Source: Sipunculus nudus (taxonomy: Eukaryota > Annelida > Sipuncula > Golfingiida > Sipunculidae). Taken from it: a stretch of DNA of 64,000 bases. Below the pieces are notes generated by a model. The model was not told where the DNA came from. It saw only the letters and a program-made list of their open reading frames with translations, and searched no databases. The DNA lies in contig CM049313.1 of NCBI GenBank assembly GCA_026874595.1, positions 75,694,659 to 75,758,658 of the forward strand, written 5' to 3'. Every line of letters begins with the position of its first letter. Within the stretch, counting starts at the first letter, position 1. The position numbers and the translations under genes are program-made. Positions 10,378-22,493 of this stretch are shown in pieces.

Positions 10378-12090
10378 ATGGCAAACAGAATACTTAACGA
10401 GGGCCCCGAGTGGGCTATCATGTTCTTGTGGCTGGCAGCCAACATTGGTATGTTTATTGGTTATTTCTTTAAATATTATTCTGGGACGGAGTATTACTAT
10501 ACTGGCCAGCTAATGGGACCTTCCTTGGCTGTAGCTAGAGCCAGCGCAGCCAGTCTGAACCTGAACTGTATGTTGATACTGCTGCCAGTTTGTCGCAACT
10601 TGATATCATTTCTTCGAGGGTCGATGAAATGTTGCAAGAGGAACCTCCGTCGACAGCTTGACAAGAATATAAAATTCCATAAGGCAGTGGCATATATGAT
10701 CTGTTTCTTCACAGCATTGCATTACTATGCCCATGTGTTCAACTTTGAACGTTTGGTGATCGCCTGGAAACACCCGGACAATAATACTCGAGGATTGCTC
10801 TCTGCATTGAGTTCGCTACCCACGGAACAGAATGGCACATGGGTCAATCCTATCCGTGATCCCAATGCTGACCCGATCCGAGAAGTCATGAAGAGTATAC
10901 CTGGAATAACAGGTGTCGTCATCACACTCAGTCTCGTTCTCATAATTTCATCCTCCACAGAGTTCATACGTCGTTCATACTTTGAAGTGTTCTGGTTCAC
11001 ACACCATGTGTTTATATTGTTTTTCATTGGACTTGTGTTGCATGGAATCGGTGGAGTAGTCCGCAATCAATCGAACCTTGCTGAGCATGACCCTAAAGTC
11101 TGTGCTGCTAAATATGCGGAGTGGGGAAAACCAGGTGGAAGTTGTCCCGTGCCTCAGTTTGCTGCTGGTTCAGCCCAAACATGGAAGTGGGTCTTGGCAC
11201 CGATGGTTTTATACCTGATTGAGAGAATCCTACGTTTTTACCGCAGCCAGCAACTGGTAATCATCAGCAAAGTGGTGAAACATCCAAGTAGGGTGATTGA
11301 ACTTCAGCTGCAAAAGAAAGATTTCAGCATGCAACCTGGTCAGTATATTTTTCTGCACTGCCCCAGCATTTCTCGTTTAGAATGGCATCCATTTACACTC
11401 ACCTCCGCACCACAAGATGACCACTTCAGCGTTCATATCCGCACTGTTGGTGACTGGACAAATGCTCTTGCCAAAGCCTGTGCTTGTGATGAAGCAGAAT
11501 TCAAAGAGAACTGGAAACTCCCGAGTGTGGCTGTAGACGGCCCCTTTGGTACTGCTAGTGAGGACGTGTATCGTTATCAAGTTGGGATGTTTATTGGTGC
11601 TGGTATCGGAGTGACGCCCTTCGCATCAGTCCTGAAGGATATTTGGTATAAATATTGTGATCCAAACTTTGAGATGAAACTGCAGAAAGTGTATTTTTAC
11701 TGGATTTGCCCAGACACTAATGCATTTGAGTGGTTTTCTGATTTGCTGAAATCGTTAGAAGAGCAAATGCTCGAGATGGGTAAAGGAGACTTTTTAACAT
11801 ATAATATTTATCTTACACGGGGCTGGAACCCTAACCAAGCCAAAAACATTTATCTGCGAGAACAAGACCAAGAAGACGCAATCACAGGATTGCAGCAAAA
11901 GACTCATTATGGTAGACCTAACTGGGGAGCGGAGTTCGGAAAAGTTGCTTCAAGTCACCCTGAGGTCAGTGTCGGTGTGTTCTTCTGTGGTCCGAAAGTG
12001 TTGTCTAGAACACTTAAAAAGATGAGCAATGAACACACTAGTGGTGATCCCAAAGGAGTTAAATTTTTTTATAATAAGGAAAACTTCTAA
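10378..12090 (+). CDS. nox2: NADPH oxidase catalytic subunit, NOX2 (gp91phox) type, intronless
   Basis: Transfers electrons from NADPH through FAD and two haems across the membrane to O2, making superoxide for defence or signalling. The 570 codons equal the length of human gp91phox, and the start context and C-terminus (ending NKENF) agree with the family. The N-terminal half (about 1-290) is a six-helix ferric-reductase domain; the haem-ligand histidines are at H101, H115, H209 and H222, the same positions as in human. Sequons lie in extracellular loops at N135, N152 and N230. The FAD site has HPFT at 337-340; GPFGT is at 389-393; GAGIGVTPF (408-416) and CGP (537-539) form the NADPH site. 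There are no EF hands or peroxidase domain, excluding NOX5 and DUOX. By homology it needs a p22phox partner and cytosolic activators, none of which are in the window. The whole reading frame is one exon, unlike vertebrate genes. The frame is intact, so it is probably functional. Confidence 0.97.
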   Translation: MANRILNEGPEWAIMFLWLAANIGMFIGYFFKYYSGTEYYYTGQLMGPSLAVARASAASLNLNCMLILLPVCRNLISFLRGSMKCCKRNLRRQLDKNIKFHKAVAYMICFFTALHYYAHVFNFERLVIAWKHPDNNTRGLLSALSSLPTEQNGTWVNPIRDPNADPIREVMKSIPGITGVVITLSLVLIISSSTEFIRRSYFEVFWFTHHVFILFFIGLVLHGIGGVVRNQSNLAEHDPKVCAAKYAEWGKPGGSCPVPQFAAGSAQTWKWVLAPMVLYLIERILRFYRSQQLVIISKVVKHPSRVIELQLQKKDFSMQPGQYIFLHCPSISRLEWHPFTLTSAPQDDHFSVHIRTVGDWTNALAKACACDEAEFKENWKLPSVAVDGPFGTASEDVYRYQVGMFIGAGIGVTPFASVLKDIWYKYCDPNFEMKLQKVYFYWICPDTNAFEWFSDLLKSLEEQMLEMGKGDFLTYNIYLTRGWNPNQAKNIYLREQDQEDAITGLQQKTHYGRPNWGAEFGKVASSHPEVSVGVFFCGPKVLSRTLKKMSNEHTSGDPKGVKFFYNKENF

Positions 12091-12807
12091 ATTTGTTATT
12101 TTTTTCTTGCTATATTTAAAAAGTTGTCTGGAAGGGCTAGATATTGCCAAACATGGAAGACTGTTTTTATGTGAAAATCTGATTTTCATCCACTGAATGG
12201 AAAAACTGGTAGCATTTTTTATGGCTGATATGAATAATTCTTCAACATATTCCTATATGACTAAGATTAAGATATTGCAGCTTTCATTTAATTACAGTGT
12301 TGATTCATAGCTTTTTCTGCAGGCCGTGCTGAATGTTTAAATTGTGTTAAGAATTGTTGAGGAGTGGGTATTGTTATTTACAAGTTAACAATTTATTTCT
12401 GCATATATGGTTAATAAGATCTTGTCAAACATGAAACCCTGTAAATATGTGAACATGAGTTTTTGCTGTTTTACAAATGGTACTGGTTGAGAAAAGTGTT
12501 TACATGAAAAAATGTTTACATGATAAATGGTGTTTGCACCAGGCTCTCTCAGGAAATTTTACGTGACTCTTTCCTTATGACAACATTTTGCACGACTTGA
12601 TCATGCGTGAATGTGTATATGCTGTTTTTTTACACCACCTGCAGTATTCTGTTATGCTTCCTGGTTTCATGAACATGGACATAAGTATAAGTCAACTGCT
12701 CCTTTTAAGACTTTATACTGTCCTGTAGGAGAAGAAATATCAGTCTTGTTTTCTCTCATTTATTAATATGGCTTCACTATCACATTTTCCTAAAATACCA
12801 TAATTAT
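12091..12807. other. 3' flank / probable 3' UTR of the oxidase gene
   Basis: AT-rich sequence following the TAA stop. No clear AATAAA signal was seen close to the stop, so the transcript end is not placed. Confidence 0.35.
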
Positions 12808-12991
12808 ACAGTAAAAACTCTCTACACGACCACCTCAGATTAGCGACCACCTCAAAACAATTACACTTTTTATGTGTCATTATAAGTATACTTTGCACTC
12901 ATTATATAAAACATTGCCAAGAAGACCACCTTGCAAATGCAACCACTTTATCGAGATTCAGATGCTGGATGTAATTTTGAGGTCTTACTGT
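12808..12991. mobile_element. Small MITE with ACAGTA...TACTGT ends
   Basis: About 184 bp bounded by ACAGTAAAAACTCTCT on the left and, inverted, TTTGAGGTCTTACTGT on the right; internal 'gaccacct' motifs repeat. Ends of this kind are typical of Tc1/mariner-like MITEs in invertebrates. The inverted repeats are imperfect and no transposase is encoded. Confidence 0.55.
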
Positions 12992-14494
12992 GCTAAGTGA
13001 AGTACTGAAACAGGTGTAATGTTCCTCAAATGTGTTTATTAATTTGGACTTGCTTAAGTTCTACATCTTTCACCATTCACCAGTTAAACAAAAATACATA
13101 GTTGTTAACTAGGTTTATGCATAATGTCCCGGATAAGGTTTAAGTTAAGTGTGTAACAGGGTACATGGTGAAATTTGAACAAGGCACAGATCTGCCGTAC
13201 TTGTAATGATACTCACATGCTGTTTGCACTACTTACAGCAGCCTTACAGCAAAGGTTTTTAAAGTAGGCCAGACTGGTAGATTTATCATACATTATAATG
13301 TACCTGTTCATATTGTATTTGTTAATCCAAATTTGAGGAGCAAAATCATTCCACATAACTGTTTAACATTATGTATGTTATGAACTTTTCAAGTAGCCAG
13401 TAGCCATGTATATGCTGTGACTGACTTGTGCCTGTTATTGCCAGAGTGCAATGAAAGCTTCACATATTTAATGCTTATAAGAAAATGCAGCCTTGAGCAG
13501 GTATTTTGGTATAAAATTTATCTAAAGATGCAGAGTTACATGGAAGCAGCATATTATATGAAGGCATACATCATATTTTATACATTATCACATTGTTTTA
13601 TTATCTCCACAATTTGAGAAAAACTGTGGTGCAAACATATTTCTTTCACGCACAAGCTTTGTATAATTACCTCCTGTGTACCAGTAATCTTATTTCAGTC
13701 ATACTTTTACAATTACATGCATGCTTATTGTGTACAAATCAGTGTCAGGTTATATAGAGTAACATGCAATATACAAGACTTTTTGTGTGGTATAGTTCAA
13801 ATGATTTATTGTGCAGCCTTTGTATCATTTTGTAACTTGTGCAAATCAGTTTTTGAATAATGTGTACAATGTTTACAACATATTGTAGATTAATATCAGT
13901 TTATTATTTCTTATCAGTGAAAACTGTTCATAATTTTAAATGGCAGACACTGTCTCATATTCATCAAACACTCTGTGTTTGAATGAGAACTTACAAGAAA
14001 AAGACTTCTATAAACAAGTGTTGCGATTGTACTATATGTGTATAATTTTATTATATTTTTAATATTTTTTATTTAATCTGAACATTGTTCAGGCAGGTGC
14101 ATTCCATGTATGCACCTCAAACAAAAGTGAGAAATCCATTCATATTCCATAGTAATAGTAAATATTTATATTTATTTTTGCTAACAGTTTCTGTCATCAG
14201 TTGTGTATTATTGGTTTCATATTGGGACATATTTATGGCCTTACAGAGGAGGGATGTCTGCATTTGACCCACAGCACTGGGGATAGATGTTTTGCATGTA
14301 AATTGCAGATTTAAAAATATAGAAATGTATTATAAAATTTAGGAAAGGTTAAAAGAGTGTACATTTGGGAGAAAAGTTGTAAAGAAGAAATACATACACA
14401 CCCATACGATCCATCCAGCATTAGTACCTTGAGATGGTTTTGTTTTAAAAGGGAAAGGTGATATGAATCAGACTGATTAAATATTTATTACAGA
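12992..14494. other. Unassigned AT-rich sequence
   Basis: Either a long 3' UTR or intergenic DNA. No supported gene, RNA or repeat was seen. Confidence 0.3.
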
Positions 14495-14703
14495 CAGGGG
14501 CGGACCCAGGATTTAGGAAAGGGGGGGGGGGGGGTCCAACCCAGGAGGTCAAATGAAAACTCTAAAAAAGGTCCTCAGGTCTGAAAAAGGGGGGGGTCCA
14601 GGCGGCCAAATTTTGTCTGAGGCCCTTAAAAAACGATTCTGATGAAAAAAGGGGGGGGGGGGGGGTCCGGACCTCCTGGACCCCCCCCCTGGATCCACTT
14701 CTG
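14495..14703. mobile_element. MITE with CAG..GGATCCA.. ends and 5-bp TSD
   Basis: The 209-bp element begins CAGGGGCGGACCCAGGATTT and ends, inverted, with CCTGGATCCACTTCTG. It is flanked by a perfect direct repeat ACAGA (14490-14494 and 14704-14708), a likely target-site duplication. It has three long G tracts and one C tract. A related copy lies at 18635-18805. Non-coding. Confidence 0.75.
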
Positions 14704-15420
14704 ACAGATATAATCCACATGATAATGTAGCAGCCCTTTCTTGTGAATCAACATGTTCCTAAATTGTAGAGATTATATGTTATAAATGTTGGTGATTGCA
14801 GTGTATTGTTATTCCATAGATCGATGATTTCATTCAATATTATAGTTCTAAGCAGATAAAGTTTCAAATATGAGGAATATCCAAGAAAGGTTAATCATAA
14901 TATTTATTATATATCTTATATTATTAGCAGTTTAATGTCAACTTTAATCCATTCTGAATATAACATAGGATGGGGTTATAGATTTTTGTTTAATGATACA
15001 TGTATATGCAAATGGAATAACCATAAAACAGTCCGGCTTCGTTGAAATTGTGCCTTTTGATATAATCACGTGTTGGTAATACGTTACTAGTACATATATA
15101 TGTTCAGATTTTATTTATAAGATATTTATACATGTGCCTTTCTACCGTGACAGTTAAATACATGCGATAAGATTTTGAAAGTTTTCACACATGTTGGCAT
15201 AGAGAATAATTTTGTATTAAATTTTACAACAAAGGAATCGGGTCTTTGAACTAGATTTTGAGTGTGGATATATGTATGTGTGCAGCGAAGAAGTTATATT
15301 TGCAACTTTAAGTTTATGATAATCGTTTATTTTAAGTAATATATTTTTAGTACAGGGTCTAAAAGGCCACATATACTGTCATTTATGTAAGACAATCTGA
15401 CAATGTTTATACCTTCCTGT

Positions 15421-15462
<42 letters not shown>

Positions 15463-17300
15463 CGATAGAGAGGGTAGCGTATTATCGACCCTCTGACATT
15501 ATGACCAGATTACTGGCAATTATCCGATTGCATACTGAGTCGGGTTGTCACGGCAAAGGGGGGGGATTTTAAGGTGCTGGGAATAAAGAAACGGACAAAG
15601 CATTTAAAATGCTTCCTGTTAAGAGTCATTCTGCGGCTGTTTTCTATTTAAACAATTTCAGAATCCAAGGCCCTTAAAAAACCTACAGCAGATTTTGTCT
15701 TGAGCCAATGTTTTGTTGAATCTTGAAAAAAAGGTTAAAAAAGATAACCGTTCAGCCAAAAATTTGGAGCAATTTTCTTTCCCAGTCAATATTCATTTGC
15801 AGATTTTGAAGTCAAAAGTAGCGTCCTTGAAATTGAATGGTTATTGATTTTGTCAGGATGAGAAAATAAAACTGAAGATTTTTTAGCGACAGTGATTTCA
15901 TATAAATATTGTTACTAGTTTCTTACGCTCCCGAGGCAGCGGAAATCTTGCGCTTCTAAAGAAGCAACCGATTTTCACGCTGCCAGCTTTGACCGTTTAT
16001 GATATATTTAGACACCAGATGGCGATTCGTTGTCCGCTGAAAGAAACGTACGTATGATGTAACAAGCAGCCAACCAGATGCCAATAAACAAACACTCGAT
16101 AGGCATTCTGGCTCCGCCCATAGCTGCGCTTCAAGCGCCGCATTATATCAGTTTACGGTCGAATTTTAATTGCTCCCTCTGTATTCTCGCATCATCGACC
16201 GATTCGATTATGACAATATGACTGTGTTAGCGTAGACATGTATATGTTGTCTGCAGAACTGAAACCAGCCGGCGAGGTATGCACGCAGCCTTTGTTGTTA
16301 TGTTTCGTTTGAATTACAGCTCACCGGCCGAGCATCCTATGAGCCCAAGGCCCTAAGCAAACCACGTCTTAGGCCTGTTTTGACGGTTACCGGGACGACG
16401 AGCTGTCACTCAAAACGAAATGAACATGATTTGCTCCGTGTATTCCTCGCTTGGCTCTGTCTTCAAGCACAAGGTCTCAACTGATTGGGCAAAAATACAG
16501 TGCTCCCTCTGGTGTTGCAATTCAGGATACGAGGTCATAACAAACAGCGCTTACCATATAGGAAGTAGGCCTATAGTTAAAGCGCTGTGTAAAGAGCGTA
16601 CCAGTTTCTCAGATCCAGCCAAGTTTAATTGAGATCAGAAACCGTCTATAATCGGCTGCTGTTGCAACGTCGATAATTAAACATATACCGTGGAGGAAGG
16701 GTTGCAGTGAATAGTGCAATTTATAAGTCCAAATACTGGTACGTAAATACAGGCCCACGCCCCAAGAGCGCAAGTAACTATATCTATATATAGTATATAT
16801 CTACCAATGTTATATAGCATTATGGACCAGGCATCACACAGGGGCGGATTGGGTGATTACATGGGTAATATTTGAGAATGTTACGGTTCTTAGACAATAC
16901 ATTTGTAGTCCCCTCCACGAGCAACCCTAGCAATATCAGAGGTAACACTTATTGCGTCATATCAACTCGATTCGTACTTCCATTGTGAAATACTTTTCAT
17001 GCCTTTAAACCAAATAACGTTCATCATACAGACAAAACTATGTATCCCCGTTAAATATGTGTGTATTGGCACAAAATATTTTTCTATTGTTTATCAAAGG
17101 AAATAAAAAAAATACAAAGCAAAACGCAAAGTGATTAATATCCAGGTAGCTGATGAAACTTAATCTTCAATTATCCCATCCCCTGCATGAGATCACAAAA
17201 ATATGAAATTCATGAAGGCTACAAATCATTGTCATGTTACTGCTGCCTTAATACCAAAAACATAAAAAGTGTCATGTATAGTCAAGATCTGAACTTTTTT
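14704..17300. other. Intergenic stretch with a GC-richer patch
   Basis: AT-rich apart from about 15930-16640, which is visibly richer in CpG and might mark a regulatory region. A 70-codon frame at 16420-16632 resembles nothing I recognise. No gene is supported. Confidence 0.35.
15424..15460. repeat. (GT)n microsatellite
   Basis: About 18 uninterrupted GT units. Confidence 0.95.
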
Positions 17301-17622
17301 ATTGCCTCCAGAGGGAGGGTATGTATTCATCCCCGTTCACGCGCGTGTGTGTTTGTTCATAACAAAACCTGCGCAATTATGAACGATTTCCCATGAAATT
17401 CAAATAGGCCAATGAAGAAACGATTAGACTTTGATGTTGATTCGGCACATGTTCCGGATTCAGAAACGTCATCAAAAAATATTCACAAGTGTGGAATCAT
17501 AATGTAAGAATAAACTTAGGGAAATTAGTTCCGAAGTAGTGAATGTAAACACCAGTTGGGGACAATCCCACAATAGGGACCCCCACATGGTGGAGGCTTG
17601 CATTCCTCAGAATGCAGTTTTA
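17301..17622 (+). mobile_element. HLE-5: short Helitron/Helentron-like element
   Basis: The 5' end ATTGCCTCCAGAGGGAGGGT forms a stem-loop (GCCTCC/GGAGGG). Near the 3' end the arm returns inverted as TGGAGGC (17591-17597), followed directly by a perfect hairpin TGCATTC-CTCA-GAATGCA (17599-17616). This is the same plan as HLE-1 to HLE-4, with unrelated sequence and only about 320 bp. It is the sole copy in the window, so its boundaries are approximate. Confidence 0.5.
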
Positions 17623-18634
17623 TTTTGTTTAATATTAAAAAAAAGCAAAAGTCATAATCCTCGCCTCAAGAACGCAGCTCGGGATCCGCTTTTGGTTTAG
17701 CAGATGATTCGTGGTCTTTCTCTCTGGCTCATCCCATCATAATATGAGTCAGTATCTAATCTCATACAAACAGAGTACACCCACCATGCATACACGGACG
17801 AGGATATGTTTATTTCTGCGGGACATGGTCGTAATTGCACTCTCTAGGTGCACAAACGGACTGATAATTTTTATTTATGTTCGCAAAATGATTTTAGTTT
17901 CACAGGGAACCCTTCGAAAGGCATTGTGTTATCGTCAGCTATATTGTAATATATATGCTGGTTATTCAGTGCTCAATTATATTAAACAGTATTTATATAT
18001 TAAATAACAGATTAAAGTATATGTGCTTTATATTGTGTACGTGTTAAAATCTGTTTAGGGCAAGATCACACATACACAGTCACCCACACATGCATATTCA
18101 TGTACAGGCAGATTATATATCAAGGATCCGGCTTATATATATACGCAGAAGGCAACTCTTCCAGGATTATACACACCCACTAGTTTGTGTATTTATATAT
18201 GTGTGTGTAAGTATTAAGGTAATATATACTTTAACGGTAGCATGCAAAAAAAAATGATCTAGCCCTTGGTGAAATCAAATAATTTCTCGTAATCAAAATC
18301 TTTTAAACTTTATTTCTTCCTAAAAGTATGTCATTTGGTTGATTACTCATACTCATATCAATAGCATAAACTAGTATTAGATGGGTATGCTATCATAAGG
18401 CATATCTTTGATATCGATGTATTCCAAAGATATGAATTGTTTCGATCACAAGGAGAAAGAATTTGCACAGAGGCCCCAATCAAGTGCCATTCAATACAAA
18501 ACCGAAATATTTAGGTGTCACTTTTCCTTAATATAACTACTCTACGAACAATACCTTGATTGGATATAATAACATTCTGTTATTGATATTCATCAAAACT
18601 GTGGTGATTTAGAATTTCTTCGCGAATACCGGTA
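17623..18634. other. Unassigned intergenic sequence
   Basis: AT-rich. A 98-codon frame at 17711-18007 has no recognisable domain. No feature is supported. Confidence 0.3.
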
Positions 18635-18805
18635 CAGTGGCGGATCCAGGATTTAGGAAAAGTTGGGGTCCAACCCAGGAGGACAAAGACTAAATAAAGG
18701 TCACCAAGTCCAGAAAAAAAGGGGGGATCCAGGCCACAAAATTGGCCTGAAACCCTTAAAAAAGTTCCGGACCCCATGGGCCCTTTCTCACTTGATCCAC
18801 TTCTG
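18635..18805. mobile_element. MITE, second copy of the CAG..GGATCCA family
   Basis: Starts CAGTGGCGGATCCAGGATTT and ends with GATCCACTTCTG. It matches the element at 14495-14703 throughout (the 'gtccaacccaggagg' motif and a shared 'cccttaaaaaa' block) but has shorter G tracts. No target-site duplication is visible. Confidence 0.7.
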
Positions 18806-18926
18806 CCTGTATGACCATCATAACAATACATCGTCTTACAAACTGAGCCGAACGGCTAGATATATTGTCAACAATTTAGGATAATTATACGATGAAAGGA
18901 AAACATATAAGGAAAAGTAACATTTA

Positions 18927-20659
18927 TTGTATCGCCAGACAAAGTCTGGAGATACTATGATTTAGGCACGGTTGCGCCGTCTCCGCCGCCGCCGCAGAGA
19001 TTTCGTTTGAACGCGATAACTAAAAAAATATTTTACGGATCTTTACCAAACTTGACCTGTGTATAGATATGGGTGAGAGGACGAAGCCTATTTAAAATGG
19101 GGTCATGACCTTTATTAAGAGAGTGACCTTGATCTGAATAGGTCCATTTTGGGGGAAAATCACATACATTCTTAAATATCTCAGGAAATTTTGCATGGAT
19201 TGATCCAAAAATCAACTTGACCAAAGTTCTTAGATGGTATTGTCATGTCCCGGAAACTGGTGGCGCAACCTGTCATCCTTTTCTTGTTTTCGTGCCATTT
19301 AGTACCTCCATCATTGCCACTTAACAGTACTGTGTGCAGTCAAAAACTAAATGACAAATTTCTTTCATATTATTCATATACATAGACATTGGTTATGGGA
19401 TGATGTATATTTAAATTGGGGTCATGACCTTTCCTATGAGAGTGGCCTTGACCTTGAGTATTGCCATATATGGTAAAAATCACACTAAATCATAAATATC
19501 TCAATAAGGGATGCATGCTTGTTCCAATAATCAAATTGACCGAAGATCTTGGATAGCTTTGTCTTTTGCAGAAGACAGGTGGCGCCACCTTCTGCCTTTC
19601 TCTTGTTTTCTTGCCTTTTAATACCCCATTATTGACAGTACTGTGAGCATTATAAGTCTAAAACTTATAGACAGATTGGGCAGAAATAGTGCATGTACAT
19701 TGATACCTCTATCTTGTATTCAAGACTGGTGGCGCCATCTGCAATCGTTTGAAATGGCGTCCATCTGTACATGTGCTTTGGGTGAAAATTGCTCATGTCT
19801 CCGGAGTGGTCCAAGGTATTGGTCTGAAATTTAACAAGTCCATCAATCTCGGAAATTTTTCTCATAAACCAGACAGGTGGTGCGAACTTCCTTCCCGTTT
19901 TTGTGAATAAATTAATGCCCTTTTCTGAGGAGTGGTTTGCCCTATTGGCCTGAAACTGTGCATATCCACAGATATTGGACTTCTCCATCTTGTACCTAAG
20001 ACTGGTGGTGCCTCTGCAATCGTTTTGCTGTGGCGTTCATCTGTACATGTGCTTTGGGTGAAAATTGCTTTTATCTCCGGAGTGGTCCAAGGTATTTGTC
20101 TGAAAGTTGGCATGTCAATCCAATTTTTTAAGTTTTCTCATAAAACAGACAGGTGGCGCCACCTACCATCCCTTTTTATGGAATAAATTAATGCCCTTTT
20201 CTCAGGAGTGATTTGCACTATTGGCCTGAAATTGTGCATATTTATAGATCTTGGACTCCTCCATCTTGTACGCAAGACTGGTGGCGCCATCTGCAATCGT
20301 TTTGCCATGGCGTCCATCTGTTTATTTGTTTTAGATGAAAATTGCCCATATTTGAGGAGTCCTTCAATGTGTTGGTCTCCAATTTGGCATGTACATCCAT
20401 CTTGGAGAGTTTTCTCGTCATCCAGACAGGTGGCGCCACCTACCTTACCATTTCTATATCCCCTTTTCATAAGAGTTATTCTCTTTATCGGCCCCCATAT
20501 TTGGTGAAAAATATTGTTTCTCAAGTTGACAGATTGAAGAAACCATAGTCGCTTGCCAAATGTCAGTGTATGCTGCTGAAGATGGGGACTATTCTTAAAG
20601 GGGGGGGGGGTAATTTTCTGGCGATACTTTTGCACCTGCGGTGCCAAGAAATATCTAGT
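18927..20659 (+). mobile_element. HLE-2 copy 1, palindrome-module element
   Basis: The 5' end TTGTATCGCCAGAC-aaa-GTCTGGAGATAC is a near-perfect stem-loop, followed by a short GCC microsatellite (about 18975-18999). Palindrome modules lie at 19259, 19578, 19728, 19876, 20004, 20152, 20280 and 20429; the last seven alternate at about 148-150 and 128 bp. A G tract precedes the inverted arm TCTGGCGATAC (20617-20627). A hairpin GCACC-TGC-GGTGC and a terminal CTAGT (20655-20659) close it. No protein is encoded. Confidence 0.85.
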
Positions 20660-21603
20660 CTTGTGTAAAAGTAGTGTAAATGTATTTATTACGGTAATAA
20701 TGAAGGCTCTCTTGTTCCGTTTTGCTACATTTATGCCCAATGGCTATAGGCCTAAGAACGGATTTATTTTTCATGACCAGACACCGTTTAATAAACTATA
20801 AAGTCATCCTATTGGTCTAGTAAAACGTAGTTTGTATAATAATAAGTTTGGTCAAATGTTTCCTGTTTTTCTTTCAAGTAGTTTGCCCTCCTTTTGGGGG
20901 GAAGGGGGGCACAAGGAGTAAGAAATGTAGAAGAATAATTAAAGTTGCCCGTTCACCTTCCTTTTGAAAAGGAATTTATGTGATTTCTGGCTTCCCCTGT
21001 GTATATATTAATGATCTAAGGGTATTTTGTTTGAGAAAATTTCTTATGATGCCTTCGTGAAGGATGTATGAACTTGTTCATCAACAACATGTTTGTAAAC
21101 ACAGCAATGTTGACAAACGGGGAAAAACGTGTCACCTAAGGTGGAAGGTTGCAAATATGCGGAGGTAGAAAGGTCACTTGTTGCAAAACGCCATTTGCAA
21201 AGCTCTGGCTTATCTGACTTGCGCCAGGTGCCCTTGTTGAAATTGTTTGATTATTTTGGCGGGCACCTTTATATTATAAACACGTTGATTTAAATAAAAC
21301 AAGCAGCCTGTGTGCGGTGATATCCACGTTCTCTGGCCTATTTTTCTAATAGCATCAAGGGATTACATTTAGTTTGTAAAGGTCAGATAGGTGATTGGGC
21401 CCCTTTAAGCTTACACACAAGAGCCACCAGTAGTGATGATTGTCAAATACTTGCACAGACCAAGAGCATGCAGTCGGATATGGTCCTTAAAGAGACATGT
21501 ATTGAGGGTTACTTGTATAGTTTTTATATCAATTTTATTATATATCTAAATTTGACAAAATAATAGAGACCTACAAAAATCCATACTTTGATTCGACAAA
21601 TTA
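20660..21603. other. Unassigned intergenic sequence
   Basis: AT-rich with a short G tract near 20896. No gene or repeat was recognised. Confidence 0.3.
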
Positions 21604-22493
21604 TTGTATCCGCCAAAACGAAGTGGATACTATGTTTTTGACCGGGTTCCGCCGCCGCCGCCGCGTTCGTTTCCGGAGAACTCCTCTGAGACTACTGGAC
21701 GGAGTTTTACACAAATTATCGGGTCACATGTGAACTGGTGCCTAACCAAGTGGCCTTGACCTCTGACCTTTCCTCTCTGCCCAGCGTCCGTTTGTGCGTC
21801 TGTTTCCACACATAAACCCACATATCTCGGGAACCGTTTGACCGATCAGGAAAAATTTTTGTACAAATGTAGCCCTTGGATAGCTTTATAACATACACAA
21901 AAAAAGGTGGCGCCACCTGCAGCCATTTTTGCACAGCGTCCATTTATTTGTCTGCCTTGGGTTAAAATCACTCATATCTCTGCAGTGGTTTGACCAAATT
22001 ACCTGAAATTTGCCATGCGTATACATCCCGCATAGCATTCTTGATGTTATGACAGGTGGCGCCACCTACATTCACGTTTACGCTGTAGACATCCATGCTA
22101 ATATCTCCGGACTCGTTTGACCAATCAGGTAAAAAATTTACACAAATGTAGCCCTTGGATAGCTTTATAACATACACAAAAATGGTGGCGCCACCTGCAG
22201 CCATTTTTGCACAGCGTCCATCTGTTTGTCTGCTGTAGGATAAAATCACTCATATCTCTGCAGTGGTTTGACTTTTCCACCTGAAATTTTGCATGTGTAT
22301 ACATCTTGGATAGTTTCTCGTTCAAATAACAGGTGGCACCACCTACAATCATATTTATGTCGCAGAGATCCATTCTAATATGTAACACATGTAACTCTAT
22401 TTCCCCTGCCACTCAAATCATGCCTCACTTCACCCGTCCTACTCTGTTTTTGGCGGATACACGTAGTCGCTTGTCGACTAACCGTATTCTAGT
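21604..22493 (+). mobile_element. HLE-1 copy 1 (two module pairs)
   Basis: The 5' end TTGTATCCGCCAAAACGAAG is followed by a (GCC)n microsatellite. Palindromes lie at 21906, 22055, 22184 and 22332 (spacings 149, 129, 148). The 3' part has the inverted arm TTTTTGGCGGATAC (22447-22460), the hairpin GTAGTCG-CTTGT-CGACTA and terminal CTAGT. This is the shortest copy with both ends. Minus-strand open frames across the modules are not conserved between copies, so I do not call them coding. Confidence 0.88.

Noticed and set aside
16420-16632. 70-codon frame in the GC-richer patch
   Set aside because: No recognisable protein family and no splice evidence. The base composition alone does not make it a gene.
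21716-22412. Overlapping minus-strand open frames across HLE-1 modules, also at 6695-7301, 39681-40632 and 49162-49344
   Set aside because: They look similar because the DNA modules are repeated. Frames shift between modules, starts and stops are not conserved, and no domain is recognisable.
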